The translations under genes were made by a program, and so were the position numbers. 64,000 bases of DNA from Bolinopsis microptera (Eukaryota > Ctenophora > Tentaculata > Lobata > Bolinopsidae): positions 13,377,675 to 13,441,674 of the forward strand of contig NC_087076.1 in assembly GCF_026151205.1 (NCBI RefSeq), read 5' to 3'. Below, piece after piece: positions 31,167 to 43,434 of this stretch. Position 1 is the first letter of the stretch, and every line of letters begins with the position of its first letter. Under the pieces are notes generated by a model. That model had not been told where the DNA came from. It ran no database searches and was given only the letters and a program-made list of their open reading frames with translations.

Positions 31167-31696
31167 AAGCCATATTTAAAACACAAAAGAAATGCATAAG
31201 AATTCTCTTTGGTGATAATGATGCGTACTTCAATAAGTTCAAAACATGTGCCAGAGTAAGGCCTATTACTAGGGATAAGACCGGTAAAGTTATCAAGCAG
31301 ATGTTAGGCAAAGATTTCTTTGAACTAGAACACAGTAAACCAATCTGTAACGAGTATAACTTCCTGACTGTCCACAATCTTCATAAGTTACACTGTTTAC
31401 TGGAAATGTTTAAAATTAATAAGTTCCAATCACCAGTCTCAATGTTCTCTTTATTCAACAGGTCACCAAGACGAGACAACTACTTCATCCCACCCACTCC
31501 GTCCTCACTATTCATCTACCAATCAACCAGTATTTGGAATCACAGCCGTAAGTCAACGAGTGAAATAGACTTCTCCACTCCTATCAGTATATTCAAGAAT
31601 AATCTTAAGAAAGCTTTGTTAGAACTACAATCTAAATATGACAGACAACTATGGTGCAGTTACAACTTTGATGCAAATGAATTATCATTGAAATAG
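31091..31696 (+). CDS. LINE 3 post-RT C-terminal domain
   Basis: 201-codon frame: MYHTLFESHLCYGISVWGG, KTQKKCIRILFGDN, CARVRPIT and SPVSMFSLFNRSPRRDNYF. It aligns with the tail of the second esterase-type LINE (42340-42879: SLFESHLGFAISVWGG, CIRILFGD, CARVRPF, VPISMFSLF). It follows the RT thumb in CR1/L2-like ORF2. It is in a different frame from 29550-31166. Confidence 0.8.
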   Translation: MYHTLFESHLCYGISVWGGVSNNKLEAIFKTQKKCIRILFGDNDAYFNKFKTCARVRPITRDKTGKVIKQMLGKDFFELEHSKPICNEYNFLTVHNLHKLHCLLEMFKINKFQSPVSMFSLFNRSPRRDNYFIPPTPSSLFIYQSTSIWNHSRKSTSEIDFSTPISIFKNNLKKALLELQSKYDRQLWCSYNFDANELSLK

Positions 31697-33032
31697 GTTA
31701 ATTAACTAAACTTAATCATATGAGTAAACCACGGTGTTATTGCAAAGAACCATGACAAGGGTATCAGACCTATATTAATCTAAGAGACGAAACAAAACGA
31801 ATCATCATACAACAAATTTTAAAATCCTGCGGCACAGGATCCTGTTGTTTTCCTACTCTGCCTCTCCCAAACCCCTCTCTCCTTCTCCTTTCTTCAGGTT
31901 TATTCTTCAATTTTTTAAATTAGATTGCAGATATATTTTCTTTCGAATGTAGTAATGGCATTATACATTATTTGGTATCGTATGTATGTTGTGTTTAGTG
32001 TTTGCTAACTAGGTACCTGTGTGCTATATATTTTGAAGAATTTTGAGGCTCACGACGTCTCGTCCCATGGGTTAAGTTGTAAGCTGAGTATATGTTCAAA
32101 TCGCCTTACTTCGTATGGTGAAACATCGACAGGTTTGCCTTAACCTTTGAGACAAGTGTTTGCCCACCGGGGATCCAAAAATATGATCACCATGAACATT
32201 ACTTTGACACGTGAACTTATCAAACGACTGTAATGATTCCATTAAATTTTCTTAGTACATTTAGCTAGTTTATAGTAGATACACACGATCACAGAATAGA
32301 AGAGCACAATTGGGCTCTTTGTTCTGCGACCGTGTTTCCTCGGTGGGCCGACAGGTTTTTGTTGTGTAGTAGTGCTGGGGAAAAAACACGCTTTAAATAT
32401 CAATGAATGTAAATATTGTTAATTGACATTAGTGCCACAGTTTATGTGGTAAAAACAAATTTATGGTCAAACATTATATATCGTAGAAGGGCATGATTTA
32501 CCCACATCACTAAGCATCTGGATGGATAATTAGCACACAAGGATAAACTGACCTTTAAACATGACCACCAGCAATATCATATAACCATAGCTCCAAAATA
32601 AATAAATTGCTCTACATAGAAACATCTGGCCTGATCTTATCACATTGTGGTCCCCTGGGGTTCGGTAAAGCCCTTACAGGCAACTGGGTCCTTTTACCAG
32701 CCACAATAAAACTAGTCATGCCAGTACTGTCATAAACTGTAACCAACTATTTAAAAATAAGATATCTTTTGCTAGAATTTTAAACTTTAAGCCATAGAGC
32801 AATCTTCTCAATTTTAAAATTTAAAAATAACATTTTACCCTAACTATGATGTGGTGGCATTTCATACTTAACTAAAATTCAACTTTGAAAGTCAATAGAT
32901 TATTAGTCACAACAAAATTATAGTTTAAGACATCCATTTTGAATTGTGTTTCCAATATTAGAATTTATGATATGTATTGATTGAATAATTGGTAATAAAT
33001 TTAACTTTTGTTTAAAAAAAAAAAAAAAAAAA

Positions 33033-33860
33033 TAAGCAACTTATTATATATTGCAGTACCATTTATCAATTAGTATATTAAAATACGTCATTGTAATTTT
33101 GCATGGCTGAAATGTAACGCTTGATTTATATATACTAGCAGGAACCCGTCTACCCTAAAGTGGTGTCAAGACTCGAGAGACTAAAATAATTATTACCTAT
33201 TTAATTCGCGTTTTTGACACCACTTGGGAGTCAACATTTTGGGCACTAAAATTCTTATTCCTTGGCCAATTTTTAATTTTGTCATGCTGATTTGAAGGCC
33301 ATTAAAGCATTTGACCCAGTAAAAAAAGGTTCAGTCGTATATCTTTTACGGTTTTTGCGGAAAGTCGCGTTAAAGTTGATGCCGTGGTGTCAGTAAAATG
33401 GCACGGATCCATATTATATATATATATACTATTTTATTTAACATGATCTTAGCCTATAAACCTGTGTTTAGTTTACAATATTGCTATCAGAGACGTGTTA
33501 TATTCATCACTATTTTAATATTTTTACTGCTTGATTCAGAGAAATCTAGCTTTTTCCGAGAAACTAATCTTTTATTTAATAGATTAGATAAAATGTACTC
33601 AGCCATTTTTTTCGTTTGATTATTACTCAGTATTTTTAGTTTTGTACCGTTTTGAGTCACATAGTTTTGTACGTCTTCCTAAGACTTGTTTTCCTTTCCT
33701 AGTTTGTAAGTTATTTTAAAGATTTGTGAATATTCCAGTTGCTTTTAGAACAATTTTATCCCAGATAACGATGTTTAATAAAATGATGCAAAGAACTATT
33801 TCGAAGATCTAATCAACACCGACTTTCAATGTGTAGGAGTACAGCAACAAAATATATATA
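33033..33860. other. Non-coding region
   Basis: No supported gene. A 20-bp repeat at 33133-33152 is the inverted copy of 6177-6196. Short (TA)n tracts lie at about 33416-33430 and 33852-33868. Confidence 0.4.
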
Positions 33861-33868
33861 TATATATA

Positions 33869-33910
33869 GTTTTAATACTTTCAGCGCTGCTATATAACAA
33901 ATAATTTGAG
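33869..33910 (+). repeat. 42-bp dispersed repeat (also 3838-3879 and, inverted, 56936-56977)
   Basis: The phrase GTTTTAATACTTTCAACACT followed by ACTATATAACAAATAATTTG and AG occurs three times in the window with two or three substitutions. The contexts are unrelated: downstream of the 2983 gene, upstream of the LINE at 34049, and near 56.9 kb. Flanking bases differ immediately outside. It may be a minimal SINE or MITE remnant. Confidence 0.75.
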
Positions 33911-34048
33911 GGATAGAATGTATTAGTGCCCTCCAAAGGGAGCTGTAAGTTTTCGTTGTTTTGTTGGCTGTGAAAGCTGGCTGAGCTGTCAACTTTTATA
34001 GCTGCGCTGTCTTTATATATTTGCTGATAGATTCGCTGATACCTAAAT

Positions 34049-36256
34049 ATGTCTGGTGCAACTGCTGCTGCAGCTGCAAAGAAGTTGAAACTGCCTTCAA
34101 AACGAAGAGATTCTAACACTTTGGACAGCCTCCCATCCAAGAAAAAATCGAAACCAGTAGCTGGAACACCTGATGCCTCTGCATCCCTTCCTGCTGATGA
34201 TTCATGTCCCATTGAATCCTCCACCACTCAGCAACTCCCCAAACTTAAGAATTCACATAGAAACAAGGACGCCTGTCCCTGTAATAAATCTCTTGGATCC
34301 TGGAAGTTAGACTGTAGTCAATGCAGTCAATGGTGGCATTTAGAGTGTGTGGGGTTGAAGGGTCTGGAAGAGAAGGCAATCAACAAACTGACAGAATACC
34401 TTTGTCCGTTCTGTTATGTCTCACCAATCCCCACAGTTTCTACGGTTGTGGATGTCTGTCACATTTGTCGTAACACTCTTTCCCTTCAACAGACGAATAT
34501 AGAGTGCGAATCAAGCTTGGCACAATCTAAACTCCAAGATATGTCAAAATGTTGTGCTCAACTTGACAAAATCAATTTTGAACAGTTCAGTAACCACATC
34601 GAGACACTCTCTCAGTTTGACACACGTCTTCAGCACCTACTGCTCCATGAGAACTCCCTCAAAGGCCACAACACTGATATCATCTCCTGTGACAAATCAT
34701 TAGATGCACTCAATCTCAAGATTAATGAACTTCAGCATGACCTCAAACTCCTTACATCACGACCAACTCCAGAGCCAGTACATGCATCTAAGTCATCTGA
34801 GAATCTTCTAGCGAACATATCTGAGCAACTAACAGCCCTCAGTGCAAATGAACCTCATGTAACTGCAGGCATTAATGAACTTAAAGAGTCCATCAGCTCC
34901 ATCCAATCCTTGCAGCATCCTGGCCCCTCCATCACCCCTACCCCATCATTGCTTCCTTGTCCTGCACAAATAACGTGTCCTCCAATCCCACCTGTCCCAG
35001 AGCAGTCTATTCCTCATAGCCAGATTCATGCTTCAGACAATATGTCAGACTTCATTACAACAGAGGAGGCCAATACACTTACTACCTTTCTTGAATCCTG
35101 CTCATTCAAGCCTGAAAATGGCCACTCAGTTCACTCAGTAGGTGTCCCTTATGAATACATGGGATCAAAATCATCTGATAATGTCCCTCCCATTCCAGAA
35201 GAACTTAAACCCCTTTTTGAGAAAATAAACAAAGTTCAAACAGAAATATCTAACTCTGCAAACTCTGACTCAGGCGAACTCAGTGCCCCCATCATAAACT
35301 CATGCTTAATCAACCGGTATGATGGACCGACCAGCTAGCTCCCTCGCCACTCTGATCGTGAGATCACTATCAATCCGGAATCCTCTATATTAACTCTATC
35401 TCTTGGCCAATCATGTGATATAAAGTTTATAGAGAAGTTAACAGGTGTTGAGACAACATTGGCTTGTCCAAACAGATCACTCTACCATATGACCCGTAGA
35501 TCGCAAGAAGTATTTGATCATATGATGGATGTAAATTCAATTGATGCTGGAATCAGATATAGCTTAACTTTTAGATCTGTAGATTGGAGAAACAAAAACT
35601 CCACATGTATTATGGGCGACTCGAACACAGGTATGTTACGCTTCGGATCTTGCAAGAGGAGCACGTTTGGCGAGCTTATGCCAGGACGGAAATTCTGGTC
35701 ACCCAGAATTGATGACATTGATCCCAAATCCTGCATGGGTTACGCTAATGTTGTTTTGTTGTGCGGGATCAACGATGTGAAGCAGCCTGATGTTAAGAGT
35801 CAGTCTGATATTGTTGATATTTACCAGAAACTAAAGCTAAAAGTTAAACAGATACAGAAACTTAGCCCTAACACTTCTGTATCTGTCTGTAGATTATTAC
35901 CCACTAAGGATATGTTACTGAACGAAAAGGTTGATACATTTAACAGGGCTATTCACTTCGACTTGCCTCAGACCTGTAAGGGTGTTCAGCTTGTTGATGG
36001 TTTTATGCAGTTTGCACAGAACAATGTCCTTGCTTGGGAACTGTCTAAGCAGTTTGACAGGCATGGGCAACCCGACATGCTGCACCTTAATAGGACTGGG
36101 GCTAGAGTTCTTGCAGGGATAATTAAATAATCAATATTTCTTAGACTAAATGGTGGAAAAGACAAGAGAAGACGCTCTGGTAGAGTGAATGGAAGACTAA
36201 ACAGCAATGTGACTAGAGACCCGGCTGCATCTCAGCAGACGACGTCTGGCGGTTAA
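34049..36256 (+). CDS. LINE 2 ORF1: PHD finger, coiled coil, SGNH esterase (two stops)
   Basis: One continuous frame of 735 codons except for TAG at 35336 and TAA at 36128. Residues 1-40 are Ala/Lys/Ser-rich with a nuclear-localisation-like KKLKLPSKRR. Residues about 75-125 are a PHD-like finger (CPCNK, CSQCSQWWHLEC, CPFC), and a second CHIC follows. Residues 150-260 look coiled-coil. The esterase starts about 470: IMGDSNTG (nucleophile Ser), LPGRK-like MPGRKFW, LLCGINDV, RLLPTKD, LVDGF and DMLHLNRTGARVLAG (Asp and His). All four SGNH blocks are present. After the second stop the frame ends with a basic tail at 36256, seven bases before ORF2. Confidence 0.85.
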
Positions 36257-36263
36257 ATCAGGT

Positions 36264-37981
36264 ATGATTAATCGTCTTCAAAAAGAAATTTGCAATCACT
36301 GTCAAAAGAGTATTGGATTAGGGCTTCCCCACTTTGAATGCTTTAACTGTAATAGAATTCTCCATGCTAAATGCTTCAAGTCATCTCAAGCACAAATAAT
36401 TAACGAAAATTTTTACTGTACAAACTGTAAACATTCTATCCCTATTAAACACAATCCTTTTAAAGTAATGGTCGACTCTGAAGACCCTTGTATTCAGAAA
36501 ATCTCTGATATGCTAGAAAACTATAAGTCTTATACACTTAAGGAATTTAATATACTAATGAAACCGCACTTTGAAAATAACTGCTCAACGATCTTTCAAA
36601 ACATTGATGGTAATAAAACAAATTTTGACGCCTTCACCATGGAGTTAGACAGTGTATCGTCCCCCAAGTGGAAATTCCACCGAAGCACTCAACGAACTTA
36701 AGAAGATTATTGAACAATGTCCAAAGAATAATGTCCACCTAATTGGCGATTTTAACATTGATTTACATGATGAAAACACCAAACTTGTTCAGGACTTCGA
36801 AAGCTTGATATTAGGCCTTGGTCTGTCACCTCTAATCTCCACCTACACGCACCACAAACCAGGATGTAAGCAATCATGCATTGATAACATACTCACTACC
36901 AACATAGAAAATTCTGTTTACTCTGGATCAATAAGTACTTGCATCAGCCATCATCACGCTGTATTCCACATATTCAAATCACCCCTAGTCAGTAATGAGG
37001 CCCACGAGCAAAAGTACACCCAATACTACGATTATTGTGGAACTAACGTTGATCATTTTGTTAAAGCACTCGATAACGATTTGTTAAATAGGCCACCAGA
37101 GAATTTCACCGACTTTGTCTCAGTATTTAATCAACAACTAGACAACGCATGTAAACTAGAGCAACCTAAGTGTTCTAAACGAACCGCTAGGAATAATCCG
37201 TGGATTACGTCAGGCCTAATTAACTCTGTAAATAGAAAACATGAGCTTTATGAACTTAAGATAAAGGCAGGAAAAAAGGCATGTCTTAACACTTCAACAC
37301 CCAACCAATCAGACTGTCTTTGTTATCACTGTACAAATAAAGTAATGCGTCATCAGGAATTTAAAGCACATCGGAAGTTATTAAACCACCTCATTAATTG
37401 TGCAAAACATAAGTATCACGGGGGAAAGATTGCTGAATGTATTGGTGACAGCAAGAAAACTTGGCAGATAATTAACGAATTACGTGGTAAGAAGAGACGT
37501 CAGACGAAACCTAACTTTATTATTGATAATGAGCGTGTAACCAATCGTCGTGTAATTGCAAATGAGTTCAACAAGTACTTTGCAACAAGTACTTTGCATC
37601 TAATCTTAATGAAGTGTATTCTCATGACTATTTAAGAATAAATGATTTACCAACATTTACCGACTACCTCCCGAAATCCATCACATCCAGTATTTATCTT
37701 AAAGACTGTGACAGTGCTGAAATGATAGAGACCATAAACGAATTAAAAAATGGTAAATCAAGCGACATACCTATTCATGTAATTAAGAAGTCGTGTCAAG
37801 TAATTGCACCGTATTTAGTGAAGTATTTCAATAGATGCATGCAAGAAGGCCTATTTCCTGAAGAACTTAAGACAGGGAGAATTAGTCCGATTTACAAAAA
37901 GGAAGATGAACAGCTTTTAGGAAATTATAGACCCGTATCGACACTACCTGTTTTTGGGAAAATACTAGAAAAACTGATATA
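36264..37981 (+). CDS. LINE 2 ORF2 N-terminal half: zinc finger, AP endonuclease, RT start
   Basis: 36264-36701 gives a PHD/RING-like finger (CNHC, CFNC, H, C, CTNC) and NIDGNKTNFDAF. Compared with LINE 3, about 95 residues including the endonuclease Glu are deleted near 36650. 36652-37635 resumes in another frame at RPPSGNS, with LIGDFNIDLH, SCIDNIL, SHHHAVF and NNPWITSGL. A 14-bp duplication then shifts frame again. 37614-37981 reads the start of RT: ELKNGKSSDIP, GRISPIYKKED, NYRPVSTLPVFGKILEKLIY. The transposon sits directly after KLIYA. Confidence 0.85.
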
Positions 37982-37985
37982 TGCT

Positions 37986-40900
37986 GGGGGGCATACAACG
38001 GTCATGTTTTTTGTCCGTTCGGTACCCTATATTTTCAAAACGGACAAAAAATAGAGCGGACAAAAACGGACAAAAAATAACAAAAATGGAAATAACATTT
38101 AGATGCTTCCTCCTCCTCTTCCTCCTCCCCCTCCTCTTCCTCCTCCTCCTCCTCCTCTTCTTCCTCCTCCTCTTCTTCCACCTCCTCCTCAGTCGTTCTC
38201 CTCCTCCTCCTGGGTCCTCCTCCTGGGTCCTCCTCGACTCCTGGGTCCTCCACCTGGGTCCTCCTCCTGGGTCATCCTCCTCCTCTTCCTCCTCAATCAT
38301 CAGTCCTCCTCATCAGTCCTCCTCCTCATCCTTCTCGTCAGTCCTCCTCCTCCTCCTCAGTTCTCCTCAGTCCTCCTCATTCTCAGTCCTCCTCCGGAGT
38401 CCTCTTCCTGAGTCCTCCTCCTGAGTCCTCCTCCTGAGTCCTCCTCCTCCTAGGTCCTCCTCCTTCTCCTCCTCCTCCTTCTCCTAAGTCCTCCTCCTCA
38501 GTACTACTCAGTCTCTCCTTCCCTGAGTCCTGTCTCTCCTCTTCCGACTCTCGGCCGCCCCGAGAAGCCATCCTATGGGTAATCATCCGCGTGGGCATTC
38601 CTCATTCTACTGCTCAGCTATGTCCTTCGGCGAAGCCCACAAGAACCGAGATGTATCCTCCTTGTCAGCCGGCCGTAAGTTCGCCGCAGTCCGCCTCCGG
38701 CGCTGGACCTGCCTCTGTCCTCGTCCTGAGGGCCTCTGCTTTGGTCCATCCTCCTCATTAGGTCTCCTTCGTCGCATCCTAGTCTCGTCTCTCACTACAT
38801 CCGCCTTTCTGTCATCGTAAGCAGAACTTCACCTTCTCAGACAGCAGTAGCTGGACGCTCCGTGCGCAGTCCTCCTCCTGTGTGCCATCATCCTACGCCT
38901 ATCTAGCAGTGTCCTATGCCCTCCTGAAGGACGCCTCCTCCTACGACCGACACTCAGCAGAGGGCTGTACCGGTCCCCCTCTCCCTCACCTACCTTCTCC
39001 TCCGAGGTCCTTCTCCTCCCGCCTACTCCTTCACTCCCTTGGTCCTCACGTGCTTAGCCTCTCGGTCCTTCTCATTCTGCCTCTGTCCTCTTCCTCCGTC
39101 CTTCCTCCTCATCCCTCTCAGTTCATCACCTCCTCTCGCATTTCCTCCTAGACAAATCACCTACTCAGTATCCTACCTTCCTCGGCTGTCCTCTATCCTC
39201 CTCACTGGGTCCTTAATGCTCATGGGTCATTTCCTCCTCTTCTATCCTCCTCATCGTCTTCCGCAGTCCTCAGTCGACACTCAGAAGCTCACACGCATGC
39301 TTTCTCGTAGGCAGGAAAGCCTCACTCACTGGCTCCCACAGTCACCATTCCGCCGCCTTACGAGGACAGTTCCGCGCCGCCTAAGGTCTACTGCTGGTAC
39401 CAGACGTCCTTTGTCTGGATCCGAAGTGGACTCCGGTCGTCCTGCCTCCTACCGGGACAATGTTGACTCCGATTTGGTCTCCGCCGGCGACAGGGAGAAG
39501 AGGCCAGATGGCAGGCGACGCCTACCGCCGACTCGCTGTCTGCTACTAATGGCGCACTACAGCAGCCTCGGCCCAGCAGCCTCGATCCGGACACATGGGT
39601 AGCCGCTCGTCCAACGAACCGACTGGCAGAAGCGACGCTGTAGGCTGCTGGCAGCCGGCGCAGGACCGCAAGTTGTAACCCTCGAGGTTGCACGACGCAG
39701 ACGAAGCTGGGAGACGGCAATGGCCCATCACTGCAGGCTAGCCGACCCGCACATGCATTCAAGTCGATGAATGCACAGAAGATGGAATCACGAGGAGCTG
39801 GCCGCAAGCAGGTGGCCGACAGCAGCCTCCTCCCATCCAACCAACCTCCCCCCCCCGCCCCCCTACATGCGTACTCTCATCCTAGATCAGTCTTCCTCCT
39901 CCTCCTCCTCCTAGGTCCTCCTTCTTCTCCTAGGTCCTCCTCCTCCTCTTCCTCCTCCTAGGTCCTCCTTCTTCTCCTCCTCAGTCCTTCTCCTCCTCCT
40001 CAGTCCTCTTCCTCCTCCTCCTCCTCCTCCCTCTCAGTCCATCCTCCTCAGCAATCCTCCGCAATCGTCCTCAGTCTTCCTCCTCCTCGTCAGTCCTCAT
40101 CCTCCTCCTGGGTCCTCCTCCTCCTGGGTCCTCCTCCTCCTCTTCATCCTCCTCCACTTCATCCTCAGTCCTCAGTCCTCCTCCTCAGTCCTCCTCATCC
40201 TTCTCGTCAGTCCTCCTCTTCCTCATGATAGTCCTCCCCCAGTCCCCCTCCTCCTCCTCCTCCTCCTAGGTCCTCCTTCTTCTCCTAGGTCCTCCTCCTC
40301 CTCTTCCTCCTCCTAGGTCCTCCTTCTTCTCCTCCTCAGTCCTTCTCCTCCTCCTCAGTCCTCTTCCTCCTCCTCCTCCTCCTCCTCCCTCTCAGTCATC
40401 CTCCTCAGCAATCCTCCTCAATCGTCCTCAGTCTTCCTCCTCCTTGTCAGTCCTCATCCTCCTCCTGGGTCCTCCTCCTCCTCTTCATCCTCCTCCTCTT
40501 CATCCTCAGTCCTCAGTCCTCCTCCTCAGTCCTCCTCATCCTTCTCGTCAGTCCTCCTCTTCCTCATGATAGTCCTCCCCCAGTCCCCCTCCTCCTCCTC
40601 CTATTCATTCCTCCTCCAGTCGTCCTCCTCAGTTCTCCTTAGTCCTCCTCCTTCTCATTCCTCCTAAGTTCTCCTCCTGAGTCCTCCTCCTCCTCTTCCT
40701 CATGAGTCCTCCTCCTGGGTCCTCCTCCTCCTAGTTCCTCCTACTTCTCCTTCTCCTCCTCCTCGTACTCCTCAGTCTTCCTTAGTCATCCTCCTCAGCC
40801 ATCCTCCTCAGCCATGCTCCTCAGTACTCCTCAGTCCTCCTCCTAAGTCCTCATCCTCCTCCTCAGTCCTCCTCCTCATCCTTCTCCTTAGTCCTCCTCC

Positions 40901-41528
40901 CCCTCAGTCCTCCCTGGCCCTAGTCCCCCTCCTCCTCCTGTTCACTCCTCCTCCTACTCCTCCTCAGTTCTCCTCAGTCCTCCTCCTTCTCAGTCCTCCA
41001 TTAAATCAGTTTTGACTGAAATTTGACGGCTGAGTTAGCATTGGCTTAAACTGTCTTTGACCAAAACTTGACGACTGTACAAGTGTAAAGCTGAGTAACT
41101 AATTCATAACGCGATGACAAGTGATCATGAATCCGAGGGTGCGGCGCATAATCATATCCATCTATATCTATGCAAAGTCCCAAATTTGATTTAGCACAAA
41201 ATTTCCGGTGAAATTATCTGGAACTACCAACAGTTTTAATATGGTTATCGTACTTCCAACCTCAGCGCAATTATTTTTTAAATATTGTTGTTCCTATTTA
41301 CGTCGTCTCATACACGCACAGTGCACACCAACAATCAAGCTCATGTGAGCGAGAATGTTGTAAAATAAGTATTACACGAAATTTTGAAAGGATTGCAAAA
41401 AAACCTGGTCATTAATGTCAGTATTATAGAATTTTGCTGAAATATACATATACATTAATGCACATTAATGCCCATTTATGCCCATTTATGCCCATTTATG
41501 CACATTAATGACCGTTGTATCCCCCCCC
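37986..41528. mobile_element. 3.54-kb non-autonomous DNA transposon, 8-bp TSD TATATGCT
   Basis: Flanked by TATATGCT at 37978-37985 and 41529-41536. The ends are inverted repeats: left GGGGGGCATACAACGGTCAT, right (complement) eight G then ATACAACGGTCAT. An 8-bp target duplication is usual for hAT, Merlin and some MULE elements; G-rich tips do not settle which. The interior is mainly CTCCT-rich low-complexity DNA with no transposase. A near-terminal inverted repeat (TTTTTTGTCCGTT and its complement, 38008-38048) lies inside the left end, and a CATTTATGCC tandem 10-mer inside the right end (41455-41510). The insertion into LINE 2 dates it as younger than that LINE copy. Confidence 0.9.
38100..41000. 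repeat. CTCCT-rich satellite-like filling of the transposon
   Basis: Strongly strand-biased pyrimidine DNA of CCT/TCC triplets with GGGTCCTCCT and CAGTCCTCCT interruptions at 38100-38520 and 39890-41000. A stretch of ~350 bp is duplicated (39895-40250 and 40250-40600). 38520-39860 is less repetitive, GC-rich unique DNA. Long frames here (for example Glu- or Pro-rich) are repeat artefacts. Such homopurine-homopyrimidine DNA can form triplexes. Confidence 0.9.
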
Positions 41529-41536
41529 TATATGCT

Positions 41537-42879
41537 AGGTTGTATAGTTTCTTAACCTCTAAGGGAATAATTCATGAAAACCAATTTGGTTTCAGAAAAG
41601 GGCATTCCACTAGTCATGCACTTAATTATTCTGTAGAACATATTGAATCGTTAACTAGCAAAATGCAGCACGTACTAGGTGTCTTCGTAGATCTTTCTAA
41701 AGCCTTTGATACCCTAGACCACTCTAAGCTAATAACAAAATTAAATAACTATGGTATCCGAGGAAATGCTCTAAATCTTATCTCTAGTTATTTATCTAAT
41801 AGAAAACAATTTGTGGACGTTCTTGATGTAAAATCTGATGAATTACCTGTAGAATTTGGAGTCCCCCAAGGGAGTGTGCTCGGACCTCTACTGTTCATAC
41901 TGTACATAAATGATATTTGTAATATAACAAGTCTAGGTAAATTTGTTCTATTTGCTGACGACACTAATATATTTGTTGCAGCCGACTCAAAGGATAAGGT
42001 ATATGACATGGCTAACAAAATACTGCAGGCTGTTAATAAGTACATGATAGTAAACCTACTACACATTAATGTAAAAAAGTGCTGTTACATGTACTTCTCT
42101 CCAAATAAACGTAACAATAATGAATTAGACGCCGATATAAATAGCTATTACCTATCCATGAATAACAAGGTAATCAAGCGTGTTAGTCAAACTAAATTCC
42201 TTGGAGTAATTATTGATGACAAATTAAGTTGGAAACCACACATACAATCTCTTAACAAAAAACTAAGCAGTGCTTGTGGACGTATCTACCGTATTAAGAA
42301 ATGCTTACCAGAATCACTATATAAACAAATTTACCATTCTCTCTTTGAATCACATCTCGGTTTTGCTATTTCTGTGTGGGGAGGTATTCCTAATATCCAG
42401 TATTTATTACTCAGAAGAAATGTATAAGAATTCTATTCGGAGACCATAAAAGGTATGTAGACAAATTCAAAACATGTGCTAGAGTTAGACCGTTCGGCTC
42501 CCAACGTTTGGGTTGCGATTTTTATGTTAAGGAGTCTACCAAACCTCTATTTGCAAAACATAAATTACTAGCTGTAGAGAACCTATATAGACTACGTTGC
42601 CTAATGGAATTTTTTAAGATAATTAAGACAAGAGTACCAATTTCAATGTTCTCTTTGTTCACCATATCTCATAGGAAAGACAATATGTTAATCACACCTT
42701 CTCCAACTAAACAATTCATCTATAAATCAGCGTGGCTGTGGAATGAGTTTTGTAAAATTGGCTCATTTAATTTTAATTCCTCTTGTTCTTCTGTTAAGAA
42801 TAAATTACAAAAGTCATTGATGAATGCCCAAAACAGGTATGGTGCTGAATGGAATGACAAAAATTTCACTGAATTCTAA
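41537..42879 (+). CDS. LINE 2 ORF2 C-terminal half: RT palm, thumb and C-terminal domain
   Basis: From RLYSFLTSKGI (41537) the frame carries NQFGFRKGHSTSHAL, GVFVDLSKAFDTLDHSKL, GVPQGSVLGPLLFILYIND and KFVLFADDTNIF (FADD palm), then KFLGVIIDD. It reaches AISVWGGIPN at 42390, shifts frame, and ends after VPISMFSLF and NRYGAEWND at 42879. Removing the transposon and one 8-bp copy joins KLIYA to RLYSF in frame, so this RT was open when the transposon arrived. Confidence 0.9.
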
Positions 42880-43434
42880 GTTAAACACAATATAATCCAG
42901 GTATCGGCAGGCGCTGCCGCCAAACGACATTATCATGCATATACTTCTTTATTTTCAGCAGCTAGTATGTTAGCGCGCATAACAAGGCGGGCTAGCATTT
43001 TACCGCCATTCTAGGTTTCACTGATTTCACAATACACAATACACAATATGTCCGATTTGATTCTAATTGTTGCTCCTAATCTGATAATTCTAATGACAGT
43101 GACTGCTCCCTATTAACCAACCGACCAACATTTTCGGTCGAACCCTAAAATTACTAATACCAAATTTAAACCCCACATATGCGTGTATAGTCTCCAAATC
43201 TTCTCTCTGCTCTCGGACTTTGTTCTTTTGAATAGAACTGTTTGTATACTTTAACAAATAGTGATTTTAACTTTGAGATAAACTGCTAGATTATTATATT
43301 TTTGTACCAATGTTCACCTAACTTAACGTCTCTCACTGACACCATCACCCGGCAACCAATTTTAAAGTATAATTTATTAACGATCTGACTACAGACTGGC
43401 GGTCAACGTTCCCCGTATAGTAGCTCAACGGAGG
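42880..43434. other. Probable 3' UTR of LINE 2 and flank
   Basis: Non-coding. No poly(A) is visible, so the 3' boundary of LINE 2 is uncertain. It does not match the 3' region assigned to LINE 3. Confidence 0.35.

Larger units (their letters stand above)
28885..33032 (+). mobile_element. LINE 3: esterase-type non-LTR retrotransposon with internal RT deletion and poly(A)
   Basis: In order: the end of an SGNH-esterase ORF1 (about 28940-29553), ORF2 with zinc finger and AP endonuclease (29550-31166), a junction near 31088 where the RT core is absent, the RT C-terminal domain (31091-31696), and ~1.3 kb of 3' sequence with AATAAA (32994-32999) and A19 (33014-33032). The 5' end is truncated near 28885. 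Assignment of the 3' part to this element is inferred from the poly(A). The copy cannot retrotranspose autonomously. Confidence 0.85.
34049..42879 (+). mobile_element. LINE 2: near-complete esterase-type LINE split by a DNA transposon
   Basis: ORF1 (34049-36256) and ORF2 (36264-42879) in bicistronic order, with RT interrupted by a 3.5-kb DNA transposon at 37986-41528. Protein order is PHD finger, coiled coil, SGNH esterase / zinc finger, AP endonuclease, RT with FADD, C-terminal domain. This architecture is known from the CR1/L2 group. Lesions: two stops in ORF1 (35336, 36128), a ~280-bp internal deletion near 36650 in the endonuclease, a 14-bp tandem duplication (37569-37596) shifting frame, and a frameshift near 42400. 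It is dead but recognisable end to end. Confidence 0.92.

Noticed and set aside
37965-39961. Several long Pro/Ser/Leu- or Glu-rich frames on both strands
   Set aside because: They arise from CTCCT low-complexity DNA inside the DNA transposon and change frame freely; no conserved motif.
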